From assembly GCA_040218575.1 (NCBI GenBank), contig JAVJRE010000007.1, positions 1 through 64,000 on the forward strand: 64,000 nucleotides of DNA, in the 5' to 3' direction. The notes under the pieces are model-generated. The model worked only from the letters and a program-made list of their open reading frames with translations, made no database searches and was not told where the DNA came from. Both the position numbers and the translations under genes were made by a program. The DNA is from Alphaproteobacteria bacterium. GTDB lineage: Bacteria > Pseudomonadota > Alphaproteobacteria > JAVJRE01. Each line of letters starts with the position of its first letter. Within the stretch, counting starts at the first letter, position 1. This document shows positions 1-8,097 of the stretch, one piece after another.

Positions 1-1
1 C

Positions 2-376
2 GCGACCATCAACGTCAATCCGTCGTCGCAGTACTGGCCGAACTGGACCAAGTTCCCGTTCAGCCTGACCGGCTGGACCCATCGTCCGCTGGCGGTGATG
101 CTGCTGGCCCTGGCCTACAAGTCCGGTGTGCCGTGGAACGAATCGAACTACTCCAATGCGGAGTTCGACGAGATCCTGGCCCAGGCCGAAGGCGTCCTCG
201 ACGCCAAGGAGCGGTCGCTGCTGGTCAAGCGTCTGGAAGAGATCATGCAGGAGGACGGACCGCTGGTTCAGTCCTGGTGGCGTGATCAGTACAGCGCCTA
301 TGACAAGCGGCTGCTGGGCTTCACCCAGCACCCGACCGCTTACTGGTCGCTGGAGGAATACGCTCTCGGGTCCTGA
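2..376 (+). CDS. ABC transporter substrate-binding protein, family 5 (peptide/nickel type), C-terminal part
   Basis: Only the last 124 residues are in the window; the gene enters from the left edge in frame 2. The segment shows typical C-terminal features of SBP_bac_5 proteins: a WTH(R) motif, an S/N-Y-x-N-xEFD-xIL-xxA helix, a KRLEEIMQEDGPLV segment and a closing W/Y-rich stretch. Such proteins bind oligopeptides, dipeptides or opines in the periplasm for uptake by an ABC permease. No permease or ATPase gene follows, so they must lie upstream or elsewhere. It ends 25 bases before a strong terminator, so it is probably the last gene of its operon. The substrate cannot be read from this fragment. 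Confidence 0.85.
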   Translation, partial: ATINVNPSSQYWPNWTKFPFSLTGWTHRPLAVMLLALAYKSGVPWNESNYSNAEFDEILAQAEGVLDAKERSLLVKRLEEIMQEDGPLVQSWWRDQYSAYDKRLLGFTQHPTAYWSLEEYALGS

Positions 377-400
377 GTTCAGGACAGGGGACTATCGGGA

Positions 401-434
401 AGGGCGCCACCGGCAGGTGGCGCCCTTTCTCTTT
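401..434 (+). terminator. Rho-independent terminator after the substrate-binding protein gene
   Basis: A perfect 11-bp stem (AGGGCGCCACC at 401-411 pairing with 416-426) closes a GGCA tetraloop and runs into TTTCTCTTT. It separates the transporter gene from the following lyase-like operon. Confidence 0.9.
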
Positions 435-564
435 GCCGGCAGCCCGGGCCGCGACACAATGGCGGCGTGGCGAGGCGTGTTCCGTGTCGAACATGGTCAT
501 GTAAGATACGGCAACGGCGCCGGCCGGCCCAATACGGATATGACGCAGCGGAGGTGACACGCCC

Positions 565-2055
565 ATGACGGTGACGCTCAACACTCGTGACGATTTTAAT
601 CTCGAGACGCTGCGCCGGGTCGCCCTGGAAGGCGAGGACGTCCGCTTCAGTCCGGCCGCTCTGAAGCGCATGCAGAAGGCGCACGACACCTTCCAGAAGT
701 ATGTTGATGCCAGCCGCGACATCTTTATCTATGGCGTAACATCCGGCGGCGGGCCGGATGCCAAGAACCATCGCTCGCCCGAAGAGATGATGAAGCGGCG
801 ACGCGCCGCCAATCCTTTCCGCTCGCTGTCTTTCTCGCGCGATGGTGACTATCCGGAATATGCCATTCGCGCCGCCGTCTTTGCCATTCTCAACCAGTTT
901 ATCGAGGGCAACACGGCGACCTACCCGAAGCGGGCGCAGGCTATCGCCGACATGTTGAAGAAGCCGCTGCCCAGGGTGCCCAACCAGGGTGTAACGGTGC
1001 CCGGTGAAATCCTCGCCTCCATGACCCTGTTCCGGGATGTGCAACGCTTCCCTGAGGCGGGCCATCAGGCCGGCTCCGGCAACGGCAATCAGTTCACAAC
1101 GGGTTTTGCCGGCGTCAGCGCTATCGCCCAGCGACGACGCCTGGATATCGCCGGCATGGTTCAGGCGCTCTCCGTTGAAGCCATGAATGCGCCGCTGGAA
1201 GCCTATGACCCGGCGCTCAAGGCGCTATGGGGTGACTCCCACGAAGGTGCCGCGCTGGACGCGCTCAATCGCTGGCTCAAGGGTGCGCCTACCAAAAACC
1301 GTCGCTTCTATCAGGCGCCGGTCTCCTGGCGCATCATTCCGCGGGTGCTGGGCCAGGCCTATCGTGCGGTGGCGCAGCTTGAAGACGTGGCCCGCGTGTC
1401 CCTCAGGCAGATCTCTTCCAATCCGGCTTATGCGCTGCCCGACAAGAAGCACCCCCTGGGCCATACTTTCTCCTCCGGCGGTTATCACAACGCCATTGCG
1501 CCACCGGCCATGGATGCGGTGGCGGCGGCCTGGGTCGATGTGGCGGCCCTGTCGCACCGTCACTCGGTCAAGCTGCACAAGGGCGAGGTCTCGCTGCTGC
1601 CGGACCGGCTGCTGCCCGAAGGCAAGGACTATATGACGGCCAGCTCCACCACCTATCTGGAGTATGTGCCGAACGGCTTCATCGAGGAAATGCGCCGGCT
1701 GGCTCAGCCCTCTCTCCTGTCGCCGGCGGAGCCCGCGGCGTCGGAGCAGGACGACATCTCCGCGCCGGGCTTCCTTGCATACAACACACTCGAAAAAGTG
1801 TCGGTGCTGTTTGATTCCGTGCTGGCGGTGGAGGCTGCCGTGGCCAGCCAGGCCTTGTGGGTCACCAAACGCGACGCGCCAAGACCGTTGCGGCCGTTCC
1901 TGGAGGCGGTGCGCGCTCATTTCCCGCCGGTGGAGGTTGGCCGCCTGCTGGGCGACGATGCCCGGCGTCTGTCAGAGGCTTTCTCCGCCGCCACCCTGTC
2001 CGGCGACATGTCGCTTGGCACAAAGCCGGCCGCCGGCAAGCGCAAGGCCGCTTGA
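565..2055 (+). CDS. Aromatic amino acid lyase (HAL/PAL) family protein lacking the MIO serine, paralogue 1
   Basis: A 496-residue protein of the histidine/phenylalanine ammonia-lyase fold. Family landmarks are FIYGVTSG (Tyr56, equivalent to HAL Tyr53), SVEAMNAPLEAYDP (about 204-216), YQAPVSWR (249-256, equivalent to QDxYSLR), SNPAY (285-289), GGYHN (305-309) and EQDD near residue 394. Where HAL/PAL enzymes have the GSVGASGDLAPLAH loop, this protein reads VTVPGEILAS: the loop is one residue shorter and the MIO Ser is Pro146. The catalytic Tyr280 of HAL is Val253. It is the most divergent copy, with NGN instead of NGS after the loop and a short basic end (KPAAGKRKAA). A GGAGGTGA ribosome site at 550-557 lies 7 bases before the ATG. 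The fold is near certain. Whether it is an enzyme, and for what substrate, is unknown. Confidence 0.88.
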   Translation: MTVTLNTRDDFNLETLRRVALEGEDVRFSPAALKRMQKAHDTFQKYVDASRDIFIYGVTSGGGPDAKNHRSPEEMMKRRRAANPFRSLSFSRDGDYPEYAIRAAVFAILNQFIEGNTATYPKRAQAIADMLKKPLPRVPNQGVTVPGEILASMTLFRDVQRFPEAGHQAGSGNGNQFTTGFAGVSAIAQRRRLDIAGMVQALSVEAMNAPLEAYDPALKALWGDSHEGAALDALNRWLKGAPTKNRRFYQAPVSWRIIPRVLGQAYRAVAQLEDVARVSLRQISSNPAYALPDKKHPLGHTFSSGGYHNAIAPPAMDAVAAAWVDVAALSHRHSVKLHKGEVSLLPDRLLPEGKDYMTASSTTYLEYVPNGFIEEMRRLAQPSLLSPAEPAASEQDDISAPGFLAYNTLEKVSVLFDSVLAVEAAVASQALWVTKRDAPRPLRPFLEAVRAHFPPVEVGRLLGDDARRLSEAFSAATLSGDMSLGTKPAAGKRKAA

Positions 2056-2106
2056 TGATGATTGCCTGATGATGATCGATAACAACACCCGACTGCGGAG
2101 CCGGCC

Positions 2107-3723
2107 ATGACTGTCACCCTCAACAGCCGCAAGGACTTCACCCTTGCCAACTTCCGGCGGGTTGCCGCCGGCGGCGAGGCGGTCAAGATCGGACCGGCCG
2201 CCCGCCGGGCCATGGCCAGTGCCCGCAAGTCCTTCATCGCGCTGCTGGATTCCGACCGCACCCAGTTCATCTACGGAACCACCTCTGGCGCCGGGCCGCA
2301 GGCCAAAGTGGCGATTCCGCCGGCCGAGCAGCGCCGCCGGGCCAATCAGTGGCGGGTCAACCGTCAGCACGGCTCGGGCTTTGGCGGCGGCGATCTGCCG
2401 GAGCGGGTGGTGCGCGGCGTGGTCTTCGCCCGCCTCGCCAACTTCATCGAAGGCAATGCCAAGACCCGTCCGGTCATTGCGGAGCGTATCGCCTCCATGC
2501 TGCGGCGGCCGATGCCGGCACTGCCCGCGTCGGGCCAGGTGGGCGCCGGCGAAATCCTGCCTCTCGCCCACGTCATGAGCGCCATGCCCGATGGCGACAT
2601 GGAGGAGGGCGAGCCCATGGCCCTGATCAACGGCTCGCCGGTGTCCGCGGCCATGGCGGCGGACGCTGCGGCCTTTGCCCGGCCGCGCCTGGAGCTGGCG
2701 GAGCAGGTCTTTGCGCTGTCCATCGAGGCCATGAGCGCGCCCATGGAGGCCTATGACCCGGATCTGGTCCATCTGTGGGGCGATCCCTATGAGGGCGAGG
2801 CTATCCGCCGCATCAATTCCCTGCTGGCCGGCAACCAGAAGAAGGGGCGGCGCTTCTATCAGGCGCCGGTATCGTGGCGCATCCTGCCGCGTGTCCTGGG
2901 TGCGGCGCGGCGGGCCATCGCCACCATGGAGGATGTGGCGGAGATTTCGCTTTCCTCCGTCACCGACAATCCGGTCTATGTGCTGCCCGACCGCAAGCAT
3001 CCGCTGGGTCGCGCCATCTCCACCGGCGGCTATCACAACGGTGCAGCCTATCCGGCGATTGACGCGGTCAACGCCGCCTTCGCCGATCTGGTCACTCTGG
3101 CCGATCATCACACCACCAAGATGCAGAATGCCGATGTCTCGGGCCTGCCGCCGGGTCTCGTGCGTCCGGGCGCCGAAGGTCGCGGCACCGGCGGTCTTGG
3201 GTTCATCCAGATCGGCTTCGGCGAGGAAGCCCGCCACGCCGCACAGCGCACCTTTCTGCCGCCCAGCGAGGGTGGCGGCTACGGCCAGAACGACGTGGCC
3301 TCGCCCACCGCCTTCGCCTTTCAGAAGCACATGACGGCCAACCGTTGCCTCGATTCCGCCATGGCCATTCTGGCGGTGGTGGCCAGTCAGGCATTCCACG
3401 CCACCGACCGCCAGGCGCCGCGCAAGCTGCGTGACACCCTGGCCGCCATTCGCGCCATCGTGCCGCCCTATGAGGGGGCGCGGCGGCGCAACCGGGGCAA
3501 GGAGTTGGAAGCCCTGCGCGACGCCTTTGCCGGTGCGGTGGAGAGCGGCGACCTGCTCCGTCCCAAGGGCAGGACGGCGGCCAGGAAGACTCCCGCGAAA
3601 AAGACCGCCGCAAGGAAGAGCCCCGCGAAGAAGACCAGCGCGAAGAAGGCTACCGCGAAGCGTAAAACCACTGCCAGGCGCAAGAGCCCCGCCCGCAAGG
3701 CGGCGGCGCGGTCGCGCGCCTAG
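2107..3723 (+). CDS. HAL/PAL-family protein lacking the MIO serine, with histone-H1-like tail, paralogue 2
   Basis: 538 residues, starting with the MTVTLN-R-DF signature shared across the array. Conserved positions are Tyr56 (YGTTSG), Asn175 (NGS) and the QAPVSWR block at 252-258. The MIO loop reads GQVGAGEILPLAH: aligned to GSVGASGDLAPLAH it has one residue fewer and Ala147 in place of the cyclising Ser, so a standard MIO cannot form. HAL Tyr280 is Val255. Residues 489-538 form a low-complexity basic tail of AARK, TPAKK, SPAKK and TARRK units, resembling histone H1 or AlgP-type tails and suggesting nucleic-acid or polyanion binding (inference). Closest in the array to paralogue 3. It starts 51 bases after paralogue 1; the gap contains TGATGATGAT twice (2053 and 2067). 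Confidence 0.9.
   Translation: MTVTLNSRKDFTLANFRRVAAGGEAVKIGPAARRAMASARKSFIALLDSDRTQFIYGTTSGAGPQAKVAIPPAEQRRRANQWRVNRQHGSGFGGGDLPERVVRGVVFARLANFIEGNAKTRPVIAERIASMLRRPMPALPASGQVGAGEILPLAHVMSAMPDGDMEEGEPMALINGSPVSAAMAADAAAFARPRLELAEQVFALSIEAMSAPMEAYDPDLVHLWGDPYEGEAIRRINSLLAGNQKKGRRFYQAPVSWRILPRVLGAARRAIATMEDVAEISLSSVTDNPVYVLPDRKHPLGRAISTGGYHNGAAYPAIDAVNAAFADLVTLADHHTTKMQNADVSGLPPGLVRPGAEGRGTGGLGFIQIGFGEEARHAAQRTFLPPSEGGGYGQNDVASPTAFAFQKHMTANRCLDSAMAILAVVASQAFHATDRQAPRKLRDTLAAIRAIVPPYEGARRRNRGKELEALRDAFAGAVESGDLLRPKGRTAARKTPAKKTAARKSPAKKTSAKKATAKRKTTARRKSPARKAAARSRA
3571..3720 (+). repeat. Low-complexity coding repeat encoding the H1-like tail of paralogue 2
   Basis: Fifty codons of degenerate AAG/CGC-rich units encode alternating K-K/R-K pairs spaced by Ala, Thr, Ser and Pro. 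The start of the tail is abrupt, right after the end of the lyase fold. Confidence 0.75.
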
Positions 3724-3757
3724 GCGTCGGTGGACACGAGCAGAGAAAAGGAAGGCC

Positions 3758-5401
3758 ATGACCGTCACTCTCGATAACCGGCGCGACTTCAATCTCGCCA
3801 ATTACCGCCGTGTGGTTCTGGGCGGCGAGAGTGTGCGGTTCAGTGGCAACGCCATCGCCAAGATGAAGCGTGCGCGCAAATCCTTCATCGCCCTGCTGGA
3901 TTCCGACCGCACCCAGTTCATCTACGGCACCACCTCGGGCTCCGGCATCAATGCCAGCAAGGCCATCAGCCCGGCCGAGCAGCGCAAGGCCGCGGCGGCG
4001 CGCGGCCGGCGGCGTAATTTCGGCGCCGGCTTTGGTGGCGGCAACCTCGCTGAGCGCGCCGTGCGCGGTATCATCTTCGCCCGCCTCGCCAACTACATCG
4101 ACGGCAATGCCAAGACGCGGCCCGACATTCCGCTGCGCATTGCCTCCATGCTCGAGCGGCCGCTGCCGGTGGTGCCCATGAATGGCCAGGTATGGGCCGG
4201 CGAAATCCTGCCCATGGCCCATGTGATGGCGGCCCTGCCCAAGGGCGACTTCGAGGAAGGCGAGCCCATGACCCTGGGCAACGGCTCGCCCTGTTCGGCC
4301 GGCCTGGTGGCGGATGTGGCGATGCAGGCGGCCAATCGTCTGGCCATTGCCGAGCAGGTGTTCGCCCTGTCCATCGAGGCCATGAGCGCGCCGATGGAGG
4401 CTTATGACCCCGATCTTGTTGGCTTGTGGGGCGACCCGTATGAGGGCGCCGCGCTGAAGAGTCTCAATCGCCTGCTGGCCGGAGTAAAGACCAAGGGTCG
4501 CCGGTTTTACCAGGCGCCGGTGTCATGGCGCATTCTGCCGCGTGTGCTGGGCGCGGCGCGGCGGGCCATCGCCCAGGTGGAGGAGGTGGCCGCCGTCTCC
4601 CTGTCGGCCATCTCGGACAATCCGGTCTATGTGCTGCCGGACAAGGCCCATCCCCATGGCCGGGCCTTTTCCACCGGCGGCTATCACAACGGCATGGCCT
4701 ATCCGGCCATGGACGCGCTCAATGCCGCCTGGGCCGATCTCTGCACCCTGGCCGACCACCACATGGTGAAGATGAAGCGTGGCCATGTCTCTTTGCTGCC
4801 CGATGGACTGGTCAAGCCGGGCCAGCATCCCTACAGCGTCGGCATGGTGGGCATGACCCAGATCGACTATCTGGAGGAAGCCCGTGCCGCCGCCCAGCGC
4901 ACCTTCCTGCCTTTGTCGGAGGGCGATTCCCAGAACGACACGCCATCGCCGGTATTCCTCTCTTACAAGAAGAGTCTGCGCGCCGCCGACTGTCTGGACT
5001 CCATGCTGGCCCAGCTCGCGGTTATCGCCAGCCAGGCCCTGTGGGCCACCGACCGCAAGGGACCGCCGCGGCTTACGGCCTTCCTCGCCGGCATCCGCTC
5101 GGTGGTGGCGCCGCTGGACGGCGAGGGCACGCGCAAGCTCGGCGAAGAGCTGTCGGCCCTGCGCGACGTATTCAGCCAGGCGGCGCTAAGCGGCTCGGCC
5201 GACTTCGCCGTGACCGCATCCGCCGGCCGCAACGCTTCCGGGCGCAAGGGTCCCGCCCGCAAAACCGCCGGCCGCAAGACAGCGACCAGGACAAAAGCCA
5301 GGACAAAGACCGCAGCCAAAAGCGGGACCAAGCCCGCAGCCAAAAGCGCGGCCAAGCCCGCTCGCCCAGCGGCGCGCCGGCGCGCCCGCACCCCCGCCTG
5401 A
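3758..5401 (+). CDS. HAL/PAL-family protein lacking the MIO serine, with basic tail, paralogue 3
   Basis: 547 residues from the ATG at 3758, chosen because MTVTLDNRRDF matches the other copies and GAAAAGGAAGG lies just upstream; an open frame continues further 5' but overlaps paralogue 2. Tyr56, Asn175 (GNGS) and QAPVSWR (252-258, Val255 for HAL Tyr280) are present. The MIO loop is GQVWAGEILPMAH with Ala147-Gly148-Glu149, so the Ser is missing. Residues 487-547 are a Lys/Arg/Ala/Thr/Pro tail with TK-A-RT-K, AAKS and ARRRAR units. Very similar to paralogue 2 over the whole fold, so the pair arose by a recent duplication, while the tails differ more. Next gene begins 9 bases downstream. Confidence 0.9.
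   Translation: MTVTLDNRRDFNLANYRRVVLGGESVRFSGNAIAKMKRARKSFIALLDSDRTQFIYGTTSGSGINASKAISPAEQRKAAAARGRRRNFGAGFGGGNLAERAVRGIIFARLANYIDGNAKTRPDIPLRIASMLERPLPVVPMNGQVWAGEILPMAHVMAALPKGDFEEGEPMTLGNGSPCSAGLVADVAMQAANRLAIAEQVFALSIEAMSAPMEAYDPDLVGLWGDPYEGAALKSLNRLLAGVKTKGRRFYQAPVSWRILPRVLGAARRAIAQVEEVAAVSLSAISDNPVYVLPDKAHPHGRAFSTGGYHNGMAYPAMDALNAAWADLCTLADHHMVKMKRGHVSLLPDGLVKPGQHPYSVGMVGMTQIDYLEEARAAAQRTFLPLSEGDSQNDTPSPVFLSYKKSLRAADCLDSMLAQLAVIASQALWATDRKGPPRLTAFLAGIRSVVAPLDGEGTRKLGEELSALRDVFSQAALSGSADFAVTASAGRNASGRKGPARKTAGRKTATRTKARTKTAAKSGTKPAAKSAAKPARPAARRRARTPA
5216..5398 (+). repeat. Low-complexity coding repeat encoding the basic tail of paralogue 3
   Basis: Sixty-one codons rich in Lys, Arg, Ala, Thr and Pro; composition like that at 3571-3720 but a different unit order, so expanded or shuffled independently. 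Confidence 0.7.
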
Positions 5402-5410
5402 CCGGCACCC

Positions 5411-5689
5411 ATGCTCAGCCCGGCAAAGCGCAACCTCTGGCTTCTGGCGATTCTGCTGGCGGCCATGGTTGGCGCCTGGCTGGTCAACCGCCTGACCGGC
5501 ATCCAGGGCTCGGCCTTTCTGACGGGCGTCACCGCCTGGATCATCGCCGGCAGCGTCAGCCTGACCGTATGGTCCTTCCGCCACTTCCGGGCGCGCGATT
5601 CCCGCGCCATGTGCCTGTTGTGGAGTGCGGTTGCCGTGGCGGTGCTGGTCTGGACGGCGCTTGCAGCCGGCGGCGGCGCGGACGCCTGA
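5411..5689 (+). CDS. Small membrane protein with three predicted helices
   Basis: 92 residues with three hydrophobic segments at about 8-25, 36-54 and 67-86 and a positively charged loop (RHFRARDSR) between the second and third. No family recognised. It sits 9 bases after paralogue 3 and 5 bases before the NlpC/P60 gene, so it is surely co-transcribed with the lyase-like array and may give that system a membrane anchor (inference). Confidence 0.7.
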   Translation: MLSPAKRNLWLLAILLAAMVGAWLVNRLTGIQGSAFLTGVTAWIIAGSVSLTVWSFRHFRARDSRAMCLLWSAVAVAVLVWTALAAGGGADA

Positions 5690-5694
5690 CCGCC

Positions 5695-6561
5695 ATGCCG
5701 GACCACACCCCGCCGCCCGATCCCCGGCTGCATCCCTGGCGGCCTGATCTGGCTGCGGACTTCCTGCGCGGAATGGTCAGCGCCGGGCGCTATGTCAGCG
5801 GCGAGGCGCGCCAGAGTGTGCGCGGCATCTCCGCCATCCGCCGCCGGCCGGCCCGCGACTCCGAACGCATGACCACTCTGCTCTATGGTCAGGGTTTTAC
5901 GGTCTATGACGCGCGCGATGGCTGGGCCTGGGGACAGTCGGCGCACGATGGCTATTGCGGCTATGTGCAGGAATCCGGCCTCACCCGCCATCTGACGGAA
6001 GCGACCCATGTGGTTGACGCCCTGTCCGCCCCGGTTTTGCCGGCGGCCAGCGTTCGATCCGCCCCGGTCAGTGACATCCTCTATCTGGGAACACCGGTCA
6101 CCATCGTCGCCGAGGAAGGGGATTTCGCCGGCCTCGCCGCCGGCGGCTGGGTGTTCCGTCGCCACCTGGCGACCGTCGGCGCGTGGCGCGGTGACTGGGT
6201 GGCCACCGCCGAATCCTTCATCGGCGCGCCGTATCTGTGGGGCGGCATGACCGTGCGTGGGTTCGACTGTTCCGGCCTCGTCGCCGCCGCCCTCAACCGC
6301 GCCGGCCGTGTGGTGCCGCGGGACAGCGACATGCAGATGGCGGCCCTGGGCGAGCCGCTGGCCGATCTGCCGGCGCCGGACGCGCTGCGGCGCGGTGATC
6401 TGCTGTTCTGGACTGGCCATGTGGCTGTCGCCACTGGCCCGGACCGGGTGGTCCATGCCACCGTTCCTTCCGTCATCGGCGAAAGCGCCACGGGGCTGAT
6501 CGACCGCCTGGCGGGCCAGGGGCTGCCGCTGCTGGCGGTCCGCCGCCTGTCATCGCCCTGA
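5695..6561 (+). CDS. NlpC/P60 family peptidase with N-terminal SH3-like region
   Basis: 288 residues. The C-terminal NlpC/P60 domain (about 165-285) shows the Cys protease site FDCSGLV (Cys192), GHVAVA (His242) and VVHAT (His254). The N-terminal part (about 55-160) resembles the paired bacterial SH3 segments of gamma-D-glutamyl-L-diamino acid endopeptidases (YkfC / dipeptidyl-peptidase VI type), which cleave murein peptides. No signal peptide is visible (start MPDHTPPPDPRL), so it probably acts in the cytoplasm on imported peptides. It is embedded in the array of lyase-like genes, which is not its usual place in alphaproteobacteria. The ATG at 5695 is 5 bases after the previous stop. Confidence 0.88.
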   Translation: MPDHTPPPDPRLHPWRPDLAADFLRGMVSAGRYVSGEARQSVRGISAIRRRPARDSERMTTLLYGQGFTVYDARDGWAWGQSAHDGYCGYVQESGLTRHLTEATHVVDALSAPVLPAASVRSAPVSDILYLGTPVTIVAEEGDFAGLAAGGWVFRRHLATVGAWRGDWVATAESFIGAPYLWGGMTVRGFDCSGLVAAALNRAGRVVPRDSDMQMAALGEPLADLPAPDALRRGDLLFWTGHVAVATGPDRVVHATVPSVIGESATGLIDRLAGQGLPLLAVRRLSSP

Positions 6562-6603
6562 CCTCGCGCCGCCTGATTTCACGTCTCTACCGGGAGTGCC
6601 TGC

Positions 6604-8091
6604 ATGACCGTCGTCCTCAATACCCGCCATGACATCACGCTGGAGGCGGTGCGCCGCGTCGCCTGGGGTGGTGAGGACTGCGTCCTGTCCGATCTGGCCC
6701 TGGCGGCCATTGGCCGCGCCCGCGCCTCGTTCATGGAGCTGGTCAACAGTGATCGTTCGCAGTTCATCTATGGCACCACCACCGCCGGTGGCGAGGGCGC
6801 CCGCAAACGCCTGAGCGCGGAAGAGCAGAAGGCCCTGCCGCGCCGGCAGATGCCGCTCAAGGGGTTTTCCTTCGGCGACCCTCTGCCCTCCCGCGTCACG
6901 CGCGCCATCGTCCTGGCGCGTCTCGCCAATTTCATTGAGGGCAACGGCAAGGTGCGGCCGGAGCTGGCCTCGCGGGTGCTCAACCTGCTGCGCGAGGCCG
7001 ACCTGCCGCCGGTGCCATCGCGCGGCACCACCTGGGCCGGCGAGACCACAGTGCCGGCGCGCCTGTTCGGTCCGGTGCGCCAGTCCGGCGACCTGCAGGA
7101 AGGCGAGGGCATGGCCCTGGTCAATGGTTCGTGCGTCGCGCCGGCGCTGGCTGCCGATGCGTCTTTGCGCGCCACCAAGCGCATGGCCATTGTCGCCAGT
7201 GTCTATGCCCTGTCCATCGAGGCGCTGAACGCGCCGCTTGACCACTATGAGCCGGCGCTCAAGGACCTGTGGGGCGATCCGCATGACGGCATGGCGCTGG
7301 ACGCGCTCAACCGACTGCTGGCCGGGGCTGACCGCGCGGGGCGGCGTGCCTATCAGGCGCCGGTGTCGTGGCGCATCGTGCCGCGGGTCATGGGCCAGAT
7401 GTATCGGGCGGCCGAAAAGCTGGAGACCGCCGCCACCACCAGCCTGCGCGCGGTATCCGACAACCCGGTCTATATCCTGCCCGATACCGCCCATCCGCTG
7501 GGCCGCGCCCTCTCAACCGGCGGCTATCACAATGGCATGGCGACGCCGGCTCTCGACTGGATGGCCCAGGCGTGGGCCGACATCTGCGGTCTGGCCGATC
7601 GCCACACAACAAAGCTGCTGCGCGGCGATGTCAGTCTTCTGCCCAACCGTCTGATCGACGCCGAGCATCCTTTCGGTGTTCGCTTCGACGTGGCCCAGGT
7701 GCAATGGGGCGAAGAGGCGCGTAACGCCGCCCAGCCCACGTTCATTCCCATGAGTGAGGGCGGCGGCAGCACCCAGGACGACACCCCCAATCCGGTGATG
7801 ATCGCCTGGCGCAAGGAACAGATGGTGGCGGAATGCCTCGATGCGGCCATGGCCATGCTGGCCGCCACCGCCAGCCAGGCGTTGTATGTGGCCGGCCGTG
7901 AACCGGCCCCGCCGCTGCGTCCTTTCCTCCATGCGGTGCGTCGGCATTTCCCGCCGGTCGCCTCCTATCGCGATCAGGGCGAGGAGGCCGAGCGCCTGAC
8001 CCGCGCCTTCGCCGCCGCCGCTGTTTCCCCCGACCCCGACCTTCTGGTCGGCGATCCCGCCGACGGCGTGCTCAGCCACATTGTCCGCTAG
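6604..8091 (+). CDS. HAL/PAL-family protein lacking the MIO serine, paralogue 4
   Basis: 495 residues without a basic tail. Signatures: MTVVLNTRHD start, FIYGTTTAGG (Tyr56), VNGS (Asn174), YQAPVSWR (250-257, Val254 for HAL Tyr280), SDNPVY, GGYHN and STQDD. The loop reads GTTWAGETTVPARL with Ala145-Gly146-Glu147; the LAPLAH part is also lost. The position corresponding to HAL His83 is not a His (GFSFGDP). It is intermediate between the 2/3 pair and the 5/6 pair. It begins 42 bases after the NlpC/P60 gene and ends 6 bases before paralogue 5. Confidence 0.9.
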   Translation: MTVVLNTRHDITLEAVRRVAWGGEDCVLSDLALAAIGRARASFMELVNSDRSQFIYGTTTAGGEGARKRLSAEEQKALPRRQMPLKGFSFGDPLPSRVTRAIVLARLANFIEGNGKVRPELASRVLNLLREADLPPVPSRGTTWAGETTVPARLFGPVRQSGDLQEGEGMALVNGSCVAPALAADASLRATKRMAIVASVYALSIEALNAPLDHYEPALKDLWGDPHDGMALDALNRLLAGADRAGRRAYQAPVSWRIVPRVMGQMYRAAEKLETAATTSLRAVSDNPVYILPDTAHPLGRALSTGGYHNGMATPALDWMAQAWADICGLADRHTTKLLRGDVSLLPNRLIDAEHPFGVRFDVAQVQWGEEARNAAQPTFIPMSEGGGSTQDDTPNPVMIAWRKEQMVAECLDAAMAMLAATASQALYVAGREPAPPLRPFLHAVRRHFPPVASYRDQGEEAERLTRAFAAAAVSPDPDLLVGDPADGVLSHIVR

Positions 8092-8097
8092 ACCGTT

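Noticed and set aside
1972-3801. Long open frames antisense to the lyase-like genes (also near 4963-6456, 6550-7494, 8350-9333 and 9435-10904)
   Set aside because: They mirror the plus-strand genes in GC-rich DNA, and their translations are Arg/Gly/His-rich with no family features.
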